A stretch of 6,057 nucleotides of DNA from Oscillospiraceae bacterium (GTDB taxonomy: Bacteria; Bacillota_A; Clostridia; Oscillospirales; CAG-272): the NCBI GenBank assembly GCA_015064195.1, contig SVSO01000180.1, positions 1-6,057 of the forward strand, in the 5' to 3' direction. Positions 1-5,725 of the stretch are shown here, piece after piece. The first letter of the stretch is position 1; every line of letters starts with the position of its first letter. The notes below the pieces were generated by a model. The model was not told the DNA's origin. It saw only the letters and a list, made by a program, of their open reading frames with translations, and did not search any database. The translations under genes and the position numbers were made by a program.

Positions 1-1
1 C

Positions 2-412
2 ATGCATTTCGAGCGGCTGAAGCAGCATCTCTCCGACGGCAGAATTCTCCTCGGCGGTGACACCTGCGAGGAAAGCTGCCGCATCGCTCTGACGCTGATG
101 GACAACATCGCGCCCGGTTCCGTACTGCATAGCGAGGAGATCTTCGGCCCCATTCTGCCTGTGCATACCTTCGAGAGCATCGACAGTGTCATCCGAACGC
201 TGCAGCGGCGTGCAAAACCGCCGGCGCTGTATCTGTTTTCGCGGAATCGCGCGCTGACACGTCGTGTACTGTCCTCGCTTGAGTTTGGCACCGCATGCGT
301 CAACGATGCGCCGCTGACTGCGCGCGGCATGATCGGCTGCCCATACGGAAAGGCGGGCTTTGATTTGTTCAGCATTGCTGCGACGGTGCGATTTGGGCGG
401 CGTTTTCTCTGA
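2..412 (+). CDS. Aldehyde dehydrogenase family protein, C-terminal part (5' end outside window)
   Basis: This is the last 136 codons of a gene that begins upstream of the window; the first ATG (2-4) is probably internal, because the residues after it (HFERLKQHL) match the family's mid-protein stretch of type HF-RLK-LL. The SEEIFGPILPV motif (about residues 44-54 of the fragment) is the hallmark of NAD(P)+-dependent aldehyde dehydrogenases, and the following PALYLFSRNR and GTACVND segments fit the class 3-like (fatty/aromatic aldehyde) branch. These enzymes oxidise aldehydes to carboxylates in the cytoplasm; the catalytic cysteine lies upstream, out of view. Oddly, between the VND segment and the final FDLFS segment there are about 11 fewer residues than usual, and a canonical PFGGVGxSGxG stretch is not recognisable (only CPYGK remains). 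The protein also ends at VRFGRRFL, soon after FDLFS, without the longer tail of many class 3 members. Family assignment is firm; substrate is unknown, and activity is uncertain. Confidence 0.87.
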   Translation: MHFERLKQHLSDGRILLGGDTCEESCRIALTLMDNIAPGSVLHSEEIFGPILPVHTFESIDSVIRTLQRRAKPPALYLFSRNRALTRRVLSSLEFGTACVNDAPLTARGMIGCPYGKAGFDLFSIAATVRFGRRFL

Positions 413-430
413 CAAAACGGAACAAAACGG
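411..430. repeat. Two tandem copies of a 10-bp unit
   Basis: The stretches 411-420 (GACAAAACGG) and 421-430 (AACAAAACGG) are head-to-tail copies that differ only in their first base. The first copy overlaps the stop codon of the aldehyde dehydrogenase gene. The first copy can also pair weakly with CGTTTT at 401-406, but no T tract follows, so it does not make a convincing terminator. It may be a local duplication with no function. Confidence 0.5.
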
Positions 431-480
431 CATGCTTTCCCGTCTAAATCAGCACCAAATGACAGAAAGGATGCCATTTT

Positions 481-1998
481 ATGCGTTTTCTCATCCTTCT
501 CGCCGTGCTGCTCACCTTCGCCGGATGCGCACAAACGGAGGGCACAATGCCTGAACAGCCGCTCCGGTCTTTGCTTCCTGAAACCGCCGCCATGCAGGTG
601 CCCGCTGCGCTGGCCGCTGACGCGCTGCCGACGAAAACCGTGACCTGCCATACCTACCGCTCCGACTACTATTCCAACGAGCCGGAATACGCCCTGCTGA
701 TGCTGAAAGGACGCACGAATGCGTTCCAGTATCACAGCTATACCCACGGCTGGACGCTTTCCGTGACGGTGCCGGACGATTGGAAGGATGAGAATACCTA
801 CGTCCAAAGCCCGGACGGTCAGATCACACTGTTCAAAACACCTGAAATTTTTCACGTTCCTGAGGGAAGCTGGCCGCCGAATCTGGACGCGCTGGCCGCC
901 GAAGCCGAATCCCTCAATATTAAATTGACGGAACGAAACAATATGCTTGTCGTGCAGCCCTCACAGAAGTTCTGGACATATTACATCCCCTATGACAGCA
1001 CCACCTTCCTGAAGCTGGACATCATGGATTCCGGCGAGACACCGAACATGGCGCTCCAGGAGACCATTCTCGCCAGTGTCCGTCTGGAGGAAAGCCCCTT
1101 TGTGCTGTACGATTTCTTCGGCGTACAGGTCAAACAGCACAGCCGCAGCCTGTTGGAAATCGTCACACCGGATGCCCGCTTCACCGTGACCGACCATCCG
1201 ACCGATACCTTCTGGGAGGTCACAAGCTGGGAGGAGAACAAGCTCTGCATCACCGTTTTCACGAAAGCGGAGCGGTATTATCTGATCTTTGATACCGTCA
1301 CCGGCGACATTGAGGAGATTCATGCGCCGGAGCCGGAGGAAGCCCTTCGACTGGCAGGCATTGCCGATGCAGGTGAGATTCTGTCTCACTACCGGCACTT
1401 TCACAATTTTGACAGAGATTATCGTTACAGCGTTCATTCCATCACCACCACCACCTGCCAGTATGTGGTAGAAATCGTCAATGGTGCGGCCTCGGTGATG
1501 GTCTATCCCTTCGCATATGACGGCACGCCCACGGAGGAGAGCATCCGTGCCTCCTTCACGGCATTGCGCAGAACGCTCCAAACCGGCGATCATTTTGTGG
1601 TGGAGTATGAGGAGATGGAGCGCATCGACGACACGCTGTATTTCTACTGTTATCGCCTGCCACGGGATTATGATGCCTTCGCGTATGCGCTCGGCAAGCG
1701 GCTCACTTCCGACAGCGCATACGCCGTTCTTCATGATAAACGTGCCGACGGCAGCATGCGCTATCGGCGCGGCAGCGATGGGCGGCTGCTCTATATCGAC
1801 AACCATCCCGCCGTAAGCCATCTTTACGATATCGAAAGTGCCGTCATTACCATGCAGCCGGACGGCAGCTACCGCGTGGATGTACCGGAGCGGCTTGACA
1901 GAGTCAGCCCGATCCTCCGCTGGCACGCCTTCCGCTATGTATACGAAAACGGCGCATGGCGCTGGGATTTTGCCGCAAACACCGAAATCCAGTCATAA
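481..1998 (+). CDS. Predicted lipoprotein of unknown function, 505 aa
   Basis: The N-terminus is a short lipoprotein signal: MRF, a hydrophobic core of about residues 4-14, then a lipobox FAGC with the lipidated cysteine at residue 16, so the mature protein should be anchored on the outer face of the cytoplasmic membrane. Residues about 90-203 run from GWTLSVTVPDDW to ILASVRLEES; this order (hydrophobic strand, VPxxW, late ILASVR) resembles PsbP/DcrB-like secreted domains, which is an inference from pattern only. The rest is rich in aromatic and charged residues and ends with a VYENGAWRWDF strand, typical of extracellular beta-rich domains. No catalytic motif was recognised. The chosen start has AGAAAGG (464-470) 10 nt upstream and gives the signal peptide. 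The gene lies 68 nt after the aldehyde dehydrogenase gene on the same strand with no clear promoter between, so read-through transcription is possible. Being a real gene is near certain; function is not known. Confidence 0.85.
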   Translation: MRFLILLAVLLTFAGCAQTEGTMPEQPLRSLLPETAAMQVPAALAADALPTKTVTCHTYRSDYYSNEPEYALLMLKGRTNAFQYHSYTHGWTLSVTVPDDWKDENTYVQSPDGQITLFKTPEIFHVPEGSWPPNLDALAAEAESLNIKLTERNNMLVVQPSQKFWTYYIPYDSTTFLKLDIMDSGETPNMALQETILASVRLEESPFVLYDFFGVQVKQHSRSLLEIVTPDARFTVTDHPTDTFWEVTSWEENKLCITVFTKAERYYLIFDTVTGDIEEIHAPEPEEALRLAGIADAGEILSHYRHFHNFDRDYRYSVHSITTTTCQYVVEIVNGAASVMVYPFAYDGTPTEESIRASFTALRRTLQTGDHFVVEYEEMERIDDTLYFYCYRLPRDYDAFAYALGKRLTSDSAYAVLHDKRADGSMRYRRGSDGRLLYIDNHPAVSHLYDIESAVITMQPDGSYRVDVPERLDRVSPILRWHAFRYVYENGAWRWDFAANTEIQS

Positions 1999-2022
1999 TT
2001 TCAAAAAATTTTCCATTTTTTA
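1999..2022 (+). promoter_or_regulatory. AT-rich tract upstream of the hom promoter (UP-element-like)
   Basis: Between the stop of the lipoprotein gene and the -35 box of the next gene lies a nearly pure A/T stretch with phased A and T runs (AAAAAATTTT, then ATTTTTTAT). This position and composition suit an UP element contacting the RNA polymerase alpha subunits. The A6/T6 runs could also fold as a weak A-U hairpin that ends transcription of the upstream gene; it has no GC stem, so that reading is weaker. Confidence 0.4.
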
Positions 2023-2051
2023 TTGCATTACCGCGATGATTGTGGTATAAT
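2023..2051 (+). promoter_or_regulatory. Sigma-A type promoter of homoserine dehydrogenase gene
   Basis: A -35 box TTGCAT (2023-2028) and a perfect -10 box TATAAT (2046-2051) are separated by exactly 17 nt. The -10 is extended by TG at 2043-2044 (TGGTATAAT). Transcription would start near 2058, giving a leader of about 30 nt before the ATG at 2088. That is too short for a riboswitch or an attenuator, so control by a leader RNA is unlikely for this gene. Confidence 0.88.
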
Positions 2052-2087
2052 GGTTATATATTATTATTTTTGCAAAGGAAGTTAACC

Positions 2088-3278
2088 ATGATCAATATAG
2101 CTATTCTCGGTTTTGGCGTAGTCGGAAGCGGCACGGCGGAAGTTCTCACCCAGAACGCCGCTCTCATCTCCGAGCGCGTCGGTGACGACATCAACATCAA
2201 ATATATTCTCGACCTGCGCGATTTCCCCGATTCTCCCTTCGCGGACAAGATCGTCCACGACATCAATGTGATCCTCGAGGACCCCGAGGTCAGAATCTGC
2301 GCCGAGCTGATGGGCGGCTCCCATCCGGCGTTTGAGTTCTCCGCGTCCGCAATGAAGGCGGGCAAGAGCGTCGTTACCTCCAACAAGGAGGTCGTCGCAA
2401 ACTTCGGCCCCGAGCTGCTGAAAATCGCCGAGGAGAACGGCGTGCGCTACCTCTTCGAGGCGAGCGTGGGCGGCGGCATCCCCGTCATCCATCCCATCGG
2501 CAACTGCCTCACCGCCAACGATATCACCGAGGTCAACGGCATCCTGAACGGCACCACCAACTATATCCTCACCCAGATGATTAACGAGGGCAAGGATTTC
2601 GCCACCGCACTTGCAGAGGCGCAGGAGAAGGGCTACGCCGAGCGTGATCCCTCCGCCGATGTGGATGGTATCGATACCTGCCGCAAGATCGCCATCCTCT
2701 CCGCCATCGCATTCGGCAGCCTCGTTCCGCCGGATCAGATCAGGACGGAAGGCATCCGTAACGTTACCCTGCGCGACGTGGAGCTGGCGAAGAAGTTTGG
2801 TGCTTCCATCAAGCTCATCGGCAAGGCCGTGCGTACCGGAAATAAGGTTTCGGCATGCGTCGGCCCGATGCTCGTCCGCAGCACCTGCCCGCTGGCGAAC
2901 ATCAGCGATGTCTACAACGGCATCCTCGTCAACGGCAACGCCATCGGCGACGTCATGTTCTATGGCCGCGGTGCGGGCAAGCTCCCGACCGCCAGCGCGG
3001 TTGTCTCCGACATCATCGAGATCGCGGCATACCTCGATCATCCCAATGCCGTCAACGTTTGGGGGCGCGTGGATGCAGCGGATATCCTTCCCGCGGACAA
3101 GCTGCCCTCCCGCTGGTATCTGCGCTTCGACAAGAAGCCGAACCACTGTCTGTGCATGCTCGATGCCGAGGTGCTGGAGGACAGCGAGGACTGTTATGCA
3201 GTCATCACCGGCGAGGTGAATCTGCTCGAAATCGGCATCACGCTGAGCGAGAGCTTCACCGCAATGCGCATTCTTTAA
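2088..3278 (+). CDS. hom: Homoserine dehydrogenase
   Basis: Reduces L-aspartate 4-semialdehyde to L-homoserine with NAD(P)H in the cytoplasm, the branch point towards threonine and methionine. The 396-residue protein shows the Rossmann nucleotide loop GFGVVGSG (8-15), TSNKEVVA (97-104) with the conserved lysine 100, ASVGGGIPVI (125-134), NGILNGTTNYIL (150-161) and GYAERDPSADVDGIDTCRK (182-200), which carries the substrate-binding and catalytic Glu185, Asp191, Asp196 and Lys200 equivalents. YGRGAGKLPTA follows at 292-302. Typical Gram-positive enzymes are about 430 residues with a C-terminal ACT domain; here residues from about 341 (SRWYLRF) begin like an ACT domain but are only about 56 long and lack its usual glycine-rich PGVLAxI segment, so threonine feedback may be changed. 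The start at 2088 is preferred over in-frame 2040 because AAAGGAAG (2074-2081) lies 6 nt before it and the upstream ATG sits within the promoter. It appears monocistronic, with its own promoter and terminator. Confidence 0.96.
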   Translation: MINIAILGFGVVGSGTAEVLTQNAALISERVGDDINIKYILDLRDFPDSPFADKIVHDINVILEDPEVRICAELMGGSHPAFEFSASAMKAGKSVVTSNKEVVANFGPELLKIAEENGVRYLFEASVGGGIPVIHPIGNCLTANDITEVNGILNGTTNYILTQMINEGKDFATALAEAQEKGYAERDPSADVDGIDTCRKIAILSAIAFGSLVPPDQIRTEGIRNVTLRDVELAKKFGASIKLIGKAVRTGNKVSACVGPMLVRSTCPLANISDVYNGILVNGNAIGDVMFYGRGAGKLPTASAVVSDIIEIAAYLDHPNAVNVWGRVDAADILPADKLPSRWYLRFDKKPNHCLCMLDAEVLEDSEDCYAVITGEVNLLEIGITLSESFTAMRIL

Positions 3279-3281
3279 TCG

Positions 3282-3330
3282 AAAAAAACGACCAGGATCC
3301 GCTGCACAGCTGTGCAGCGGATCCCTTTTT
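3282..3330. terminator. Bidirectional intrinsic terminator between convergent genes
   Basis: A perfect palindrome occupies 3295-3324: GGATCCGCTGCACAG followed directly by its reverse complement. A run of five T (3326-3330) follows it on the plus strand, and seven A (3282-3288) precede it, which read as a T run on the minus strand. It therefore can end both hom (stop at 3278) and the convergent gene whose stop codon is at 3331-3333. The T run on the plus side is one base from the stem; on the minus side it is six bases away, so termination is probably stronger for hom. Confidence 0.92.
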
Positions 3331-4728
3331 CTATTTTCCTTGTTTTGCCGCGTATACAAAGAGGATACAGCCCGCAAGAACCGCTCCCATCGGAATCAGA
3401 TACACAAGATACTGCCGCCCGCGGATAATCTGCGACGGGGATTCCTCTGCGCTCAACGAAAACACCAGCTCCCCCGCCGGAAGTCCATCAAATTTCGCCT
3501 GATAGCCGCCATCCGTCTTTGAAAACTCGCCAGCGCTGCTCTCAATCAGATAATGCGGCGTATCCACCGCCACCTCCAGCGTCCCGAAACGCTTCCATGT
3601 CTGCGCAGGGGACAACAGATATGTGTATTTGTACATCGGCGGCTCGTAATCACCGTTGATGGACGGATAAATCGGCGCAGAAACCGCATTGACAACCCGT
3701 CCGCCTGCCGGAACCGTCAGCTCGTATTCGTACCAGCGGAGAAGGGATTGATACAGCGATCGCCCACTGTAAAAATCTATGATCAGACCGCTTGACGTCA
3801 CGAACCGATTCATGCGCGTGATGGAGGCATTGTACCAATCCGTTTCCAGAATGCCCGACTCCGCCTTCCAATCCTTCGTGACAAATTCGCGGAGCGTCAT
3901 GCTTTCGTTTGAAATGGCAGTATTATCGTTCATTTCCACCTTGCCGGGAATTTCCGTCTCAAGGCTGCCGTTCTCGAACAAATCCCACTCTGTCACCGGC
4001 ACATATTCACCGATGAGCCACAGCACAATTACATCGCCGTTCCGGACATGAAGATACGAGCGCACACCGCCGCGAAGTGTGCTTCCGCCATTCTGCCCTT
4101 CCAGAATTACTCTCGTCTCCGTCCTGTCACCGCTCCAGAAGAAAGACGCTGTCGCCGAGCGGTATTCCTCCGGAATCCCGCTCACCGTGTAGGTCAGACG
4201 GTGAACCGGCATGTCCGGCGTGAAAAATTCATCCTCTGCAAAGCCGTCAATCAGCCTTGGAAGATCATACTCCAGATTGAACTCCGCATATGGTGCGGAA
4301 AGCGTATGCCGCAGCGTCATCTTCACCGGATCTCCATCCACAGTGATGCCATACCGTGCCGTGTCATCCGCAAATTCCAGCCCGCCGTCGTTATAAATGC
4401 TGTATGCATAGTCCGGCAGCATTCCGAAGGGGAACACCAGCGTCGCTGTCACATCATAATCGGCGGGATTGTAAAATTCGTACTCCGCCGTCACACTTCC
4501 CGGATAGGAAAGGTATTCTTCTGCCGCAAAATAATGATTCTGTGGAAACTCACCAAGCGAAAAGGTCAGCCGCTCCCGCTCCACCTCAAGCGGGCAGTCT
4601 TCGTCAGCCGCCATGGTTCCGGCAAATGATACACCGCTCCAACGGGTCTGAGCAGAATTTGCACTGATGGGAATTGCCAGAAGCAGCGCCAGAACGGGAA
4701 TCAGCATTTTTGAATCAATACGCACCAT
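3331..4728 (-). CDS. Secreted protein with a C-terminal membrane anchor, function unknown, 465 aa
   Basis: The N-terminus is a Sec signal peptide: a short charged part (MVRIDSK), a hydrophobic core at about 8-23 and likely cleavage near 23-26 (ISANSA). One hydrophobic helix at about 439-461, followed by KQGK, would hold the C-terminus in the membrane with the bulk of the protein outside, a type I layout. The exterior part is rich in beta-type segments, for example SVTAEYEFYNPADYDVTATLVFPF (about 78-101, a likely Ig-like or adhesin-like strand pair), and ends in LPAGELVFSLSAEE before the anchor. No enzyme motif, LPxTG or repeat was recognised, so no function is given. The start is set by AAAGGAGG (4740-4733) 4 nt upstream; the in-frame Met8 at 4707 lies too far from it. 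It lies 75 nt behind the AraC-type gene on the same strand with no clear terminator between, so they may form one transcript. Confidence 0.82.
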   Translation of the reverse strand: MVRIDSKMLIPVLALLLAIPISANSAQTRWSGVSFAGTMAADEDCPLEVERERLTFSLGEFPQNHYFAAEEYLSYPGSVTAEYEFYNPADYDVTATLVFPFGMLPDYAYSIYNDGGLEFADDTARYGITVDGDPVKMTLRHTLSAPYAEFNLEYDLPRLIDGFAEDEFFTPDMPVHRLTYTVSGIPEEYRSATASFFWSGDRTETRVILEGQNGGSTLRGGVRSYLHVRNGDVIVLWLIGEYVPVTEWDLFENGSLETEIPGKVEMNDNTAISNESMTLREFVTKDWKAESGILETDWYNASITRMNRFVTSSGLIIDFYSGRSLYQSLLRWYEYELTVPAGGRVVNAVSAPIYPSINGDYEPPMYKYTYLLSPAQTWKRFGTLEVAVDTPHYLIESSAGEFSKTDGGYQAKFDGLPAGELVFSLSAEESPSQIIRGRQYLVYLIPMGAVLAGCILFVYAAKQGK

Positions 4729-4732
4729 ACCG

Positions 4733-4740
4733 CCTCCTTT
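4733..4740 (-). promoter_or_regulatory. Strong ribosome binding site of the membrane-anchored protein
   Basis: On the minus strand AAAGGAGG reads fully complementary to the 16S rRNA 3' end, with only 4 nt (CGGT) before the ATG at 4728. The spacing is on the short side of normal, but no better start is present: the next in-frame Met is 25 nt or more away. Confidence 0.8.
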
Positions 4741-4744
4741 CGGT

Positions 4745-4772
4745 TAAATATTTAGACGGGATTTTCATGAAA
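4745..4772. repeat. Two 10-bp AT-rich palindromes upstream of the membrane-anchored protein gene
   Basis: TAAATATTTA (4745-4754) and TTTCATGAAA (4763-4772) are perfect palindromes with 8 bp between them, in the 75-nt gap between the AraC-type gene and the next gene on the minus strand. Their position just upstream of the ribosome binding site would suit an operator, but short AT palindromes arise often by chance and no promoter with a good -35/-10 pair was found here. Confidence 0.3.
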
Positions 4773-4803
4773 TAGTTCCCATGCGGAATGTTTCTGCTAC
4801 GGC

Positions 4804-5571
4804 TCACATCCCAATCTGCTTGCTGCGGCGGTATTCCCCCGGTGTCACGCCGAATGTCCGGCGGAAGCTCTCCGCAAAATGGCAGGGATCGGAGAATCCC
4901 GCCGTGATTGCCACATCTGCAATGCTGCTGTAATCGCCGGCAAGAAGCTCCTTGGCATAGCGAAAGCGCAGATCGGTCAGATACTGCTTCGGCGACATGC
5001 CGCACAGCTCCCGGAACAGACGGCTGATGTAGCGCTCGCTGTAGCCGGTGCGCGCGGACAGTTCCGAAATCCGAAAGTCGGGATTGGTATATTCGTTGTG
5101 CAGAATTTCGATCATCGGTGTCAGCTTCGACTTTGCCCGATACGGCTGCTGCGCCCGATCGTACCGGCGGCGCACCTCCGCCATCAGGCGGTAGAGGATG
5201 GACATGCAGTCATCCCGGTAATATTCGTCCTCTCGGCGGCGCATCCAGATCCGATGCGCCTGCGCGAAGCTCTCCGTCAGATCAGCGCAGTTTTTCAGGT
5301 AGAAAAATTCGTCCATGTCGTCGGCGATGAAGTTGAATACGTAGCATTTCATATGATTGTGCGGCAGCAATACATCATAAGTCGATCCCTGTGGGAAGAA
5401 ATCCACATCTCCTTCACGGGTATCGTATCTTTTCCCATCAAAATACAGTGTGGCTTCCGAACCTGGGAGGGCCAGCACCAGCCCACAGTTATCCCTTTTA
5501 TCCTTGTGCAGCGGATACGTCTTCCCGAAGTCCTCAAACAACTGCACATTGACAATACTGCGAATGACCAT
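4804..5571 (-). CDS. AraC-family transcriptional regulator
   Basis: A 255-residue DNA-binding regulator. The N-terminal half (about 1-95) has the pattern of a cupin-type sensor domain, with LYFDGKRYDTREGDVDFFP (42-60) as the typical core of the AraC-binding fold, and likely senses a small molecule, often a sugar. The C-terminal half holds two helix-turn-helix units: the first at about 168-191 (ISELSARTGYSERYISRLF) and the second at about 216-241, with the family signature GFSDPCHFAESFRRTFGVTP (225-244) and the closing GEYRR. Length is normal for the family (250-300). The start is set by GAGGTGAT (5582-5575) 3-5 nt upstream; a nearby ATG at 5576 is out of frame. It is divergent from a lipoprotein that resembles ABC sugar-binding proteins, so control of that gene, and perhaps of itself, is the simplest guess. 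The ligand cannot be read from the sequence. The gene following it on the same strand may be in the same transcript. Confidence 0.95.
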   Translation of the reverse strand: MVIRSIVNVQLFEDFGKTYPLHKDKRDNCGLVLALPGSEATLYFDGKRYDTREGDVDFFPQGSTYDVLLPHNHMKCYVFNFIADDMDEFFYLKNCADLTESFAQAHRIWMRRREDEYYRDDCMSILYRLMAEVRRRYDRAQQPYRAKSKLTPMIEILHNEYTNPDFRISELSARTGYSERYISRLFRELCGMSPKQYLTDLRFRYAKELLAGDYSSIADVAITAGFSDPCHFAESFRRTFGVTPGEYRRSKQIGM

Positions 5572-5588
5572 TTCATCACCTCAAATTA

Positions 5589-5617
5589 ATTATACAGGAA
5601 ATGCGCCTCGAAATCAA
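5589..5617 (-). promoter_or_regulatory. Promoter of the AraC-type regulator gene
   Basis: On the minus strand a -35 box TTGATT (5617-5612) and a perfect -10 box TATAAT (5594-5589) have a 17-nt spacer. The start of transcription would fall near 5582, the same base as the start of the ribosome binding site GAGGTG, so the leader should be only about 11 nt long. Confidence 0.75.
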
Positions 5618-5664
5618 TACTTCTGCGGAATTTTGTGTACCGAAACCCCAAATTTGTTCCGATT

Positions 5665-5687
5665 TTGCAATTGCTCTGCCGATGCAG
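5665..5687. promoter_or_regulatory. Candidate operator elements overlapping the -35 of the binding-protein gene
   Basis: GCAATTGC (5667-5674) is a perfect 8-bp palindrome that overlaps the -35 box TTGCTC (5671-5676). A second inverted repeat, CTGC-CGAT-GCAG (5676-5687), lies within the promoter spacer. A short direct match, ATTTTGTG (5630-5637) and ATTTTGCA (5662-5669), is also present in this gap. AraC-type activators often bind beside or over the -35 box, so these are candidate sites for the neighbouring regulator; each is short enough to occur by chance. Confidence 0.3.
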
Positions 5688-5699
5688 TCATGGTATAAT
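5671..5699 (+). promoter_or_regulatory. Promoter of the substrate-binding lipoprotein gene
   Basis: A perfect -10 box TATAAT (5694-5699) with TG extension (TGGTATAAT from 5691) is paired with a poorer -35 box TTGCTC (5671-5676) at 17 nt. Transcription would start near 5706, giving a leader of about 20 nt. A weak -35 with a good extended -10 fits a promoter that needs an activator, which fits the AraC-type gene next to it. Confidence 0.78.
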
Positions 5700-5725
5700 G
5701 ATAAAAACAGAAAGGATGACTCATC

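Noticed and set aside
401..419. CGTTTT/AAAACG inverted repeat at the end of the aldehyde dehydrogenase gene as a terminator
   Set aside because: The stem is 6 bp with four A-T pairs and no T tract follows.
961..1926. A 321-codon open frame on the minus strand within the lipoprotein gene
   Set aside because: No family resemblance or ribosome binding site, and the plus-strand gene has a signal peptide, a promoter-consistent setting and a ribosome binding site.
1999..2022. A6/T6 hairpin after the lipoprotein gene as an intrinsic terminator
   Set aside because: The stem has no GC pairs, so it should not be stable; the AT tract is better read as upstream promoter DNA.
2082..3377. A 431-codon open frame on the minus strand that covers the whole hom gene
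   Set aside because: Its protein is low in complexity and matches no family, while the opposite strand encodes a full homoserine dehydrogenase; long mirrored frames are common in GC-rich coding DNA.
4715..4769. A 17-codon open frame (minus strand, ATG at 4769) that overlaps the start of the membrane-anchored protein gene, as a possible leader peptide
   Set aside because: It has only a weak ribosome binding site, and no attenuator hairpins or diagnostic codon runs were found.
5715..5725. GATGACTCATC palindrome between the ribosome binding site and the ATG of the binding-protein gene as an operator
   Set aside because: It is short, includes the end of the ribosome binding site and part of the start context, and is likely to be a chance match.
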